From positions 5,828 through 13,044 of the forward strand of contig DNXM01000211.1 in assembly GCA_003505905.1 (NCBI GenBank): DNA of 7,217 bases, in the 5' to 3' direction. The number at the start of each line of letters is the position of its first letter. Positions within the stretch are counted from its first letter, which is position 1. Below are positions 6,938-7,217 of the stretch, one piece after another. This DNA comes from Oscillospiraceae bacterium. Lineage in GTDB: Bacteria > Bacillota > Clostridia > Oscillospirales > Acutalibacteraceae. The position numbers and the translations under genes were made by a program. The notes beneath the pieces were generated by a model. That model was not told the DNA's origin, did not search any database, and was given only the letters and a program-made list of their open reading frames with translations.

Positions 6938-6956
6938 CGGAGGATTGATATATAAT
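6928..6956 (+). promoter_or_regulatory. Perfect-consensus sigma-A promoter of the sodium:solute symporter gene
   Basis: TTGACA (6928-6933), a 17-nt spacer and TATAAT (6951-6956) match the housekeeping consensus at every position. The predicted start near 6963 gives a leader of about 53 nt before the ATG at 7016. Such a strong core promoter would be expected to need repression; the -10 sits inside the dyad attgat-atata-atcaat (6944-6960). Confidence 0.9.
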
Positions 6957-6960
6957 CAAT
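6944..6960. repeat. Dyad overlapping the -10 box of the symporter promoter
   Basis: attgat and atcaat form a perfect 6-nt inverted repeat around atata and enclose the TATAAT box. The position is typical of a repressor operator. It differs in sequence from the other dyads in this intergenic region, so no single shared operator motif is evident. Confidence 0.4.
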
Positions 6961-6965
6961 TTGTT

Positions 6966-7000
6966 GCTTTAAAAGCTAAACGCTTTAAATCAATAAAGCG
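6966..7000 (+). promoter_or_regulatory. Leader element with repeated gcttta half-sites and a small hairpin
   Basis: The symporter leader carries gctttaaa twice (6966-6973 and 6982-6989, 16 nt apart). The second copy pairs with a downstream inverted copy to form a 7-bp hairpin, cgcttta (6981-6987) and taaagcg (6994-7000), loop aatcaa. The hairpin ends 3 nt before the aaggag ribosome binding site. It could be a regulator site in DNA or a translational control hairpin in RNA; neither is established. It is too small and simple to be a known riboswitch. Confidence 0.35.
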
Positions 7001-7015
7001 AACAAGGAGAACGAA

Positions 7016-7217
7016 ATGGAAAAAACATTTTTGTGGGCTTTTTTAGTCCTATATGTTATAATGATGTTCGTAGTCGGTATTGTTGAGGGGCGCAAGTCCA
7101 AGAGCATTGCCGATTTTACCGTCGGCGGTCGTAACGCAGGTGCGTGGCTGTCGGCTTTATCCTACGGTACGGCGTATTTTTCGGCGGTTATGTTTGTCGG
7201 CTATGCCGGCGGAACCG
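7016..7217 (+). CDS. Sodium:solute symporter (SSS family), N-terminal part only, cut by window edge
   Basis: The ATG at 7016 is preceded by aaggag (7004-7009) at ideal spacing. It opens a frame with no stop through the end of the window (67 complete codons). The protein starts MEKTFLWAFLVLYVIMMFVV, a first membrane helix. It continues GIVEGRKSKSIADFTVGGRN and AGAWLSALSYGTAYFSAVMF, the typical start of sodium:solute symporters: a first helix, a short loop with the D-F-x-V-G-G-R motif, and a second helix at the Na+ and substrate site. It would import a solute with Na+ at the inner membrane; the solute cannot be told from this fragment. It is transcribed divergently from the sugar operon and may be regulated with it. 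Confidence 0.9.
   Translation, partial: MEKTFLWAFLVLYVIMMFVVGIVEGRKSKSIADFTVGGRNAGAWLSALSYGTAYFSAVMFVGYAGGT

Noticed and set aside
1..7217. tRNA, rRNA, CRISPR, insertion sequence or prophage elements
   Set aside because: No cloverleaf-like structure, spaced direct-repeat array, transposase-like protein or terminal inverted repeats were found. The genes look like an ordinary accessory metabolic locus.

Overview
The window is a sugar-catabolism region from an anaerobic member of the Firmicutes, most likely a Clostridia-type gut or fermentative bacterium. This rests on strong Shine-Dalgarno sequences, near-consensus sigma-A promoters, roughly 50% GC genes with AT-rich intergenic DNA, and an epimerase that I recall as closely resembling the Clostridium cellulolyticum D-psicose 3-epimerase. 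The organism call is inference.

Layout. At the left edge is the C-terminal part of an iron-containing alcohol dehydrogenase on the + strand (2-895). It converges on a leftward five-gene operon, with a probable bidirectional terminator between them (about 927-974). In transcription order on the - strand the operon contains: a D-psicose/D-tagatose 3-epimerase-family enzyme (6809-5940); a 738-residue fusion of a predicted seven-bladed propeller and an all-alpha, probably six-hairpin, domain (5914-3698); a 50-residue small protein (3693-3541); a GPH-family (MelB-like) cation:sugar symporter (3522-1972); and a calcineurin-like metallophosphoesterase (1975-992). Gaps are 25 nt, 4 nt, 18 nt and a 4-nt ATGA overlap, so one transcript is likely. 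It probably starts at a good promoter near 6841. To the right, divergently transcribed from a perfect TTGACA-N17-TATAAT promoter, is the start of a sodium:solute symporter (7016 to the window edge).

How the genes may work together (inference). The GPH symporter brings in a glycoside, uronide or ketose-containing sugar. The propeller/six-hairpin protein has no signal peptide and would bind or cleave it in the cytoplasm. The epimerase would interconvert a released ketose. The phosphoesterase may remove a phosphate group or act in signalling. No sugar kinase or transcription regulator is inside the window. The 206-bp divergent intergenic region carries two facing promoters whose -35 boxes sit in the same CGGTTG(A/C)CA sequence, plus several dyads that could be operators. 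The most interesting items are the fusion protein of unknown function, the small gene after it, and the natural context this operon gives to a psicose-3-epimerase-type enzyme. No RNA genes, mobile elements or CRISPR arrays were seen, and no stretch longer than 300 bases lacks a gene.
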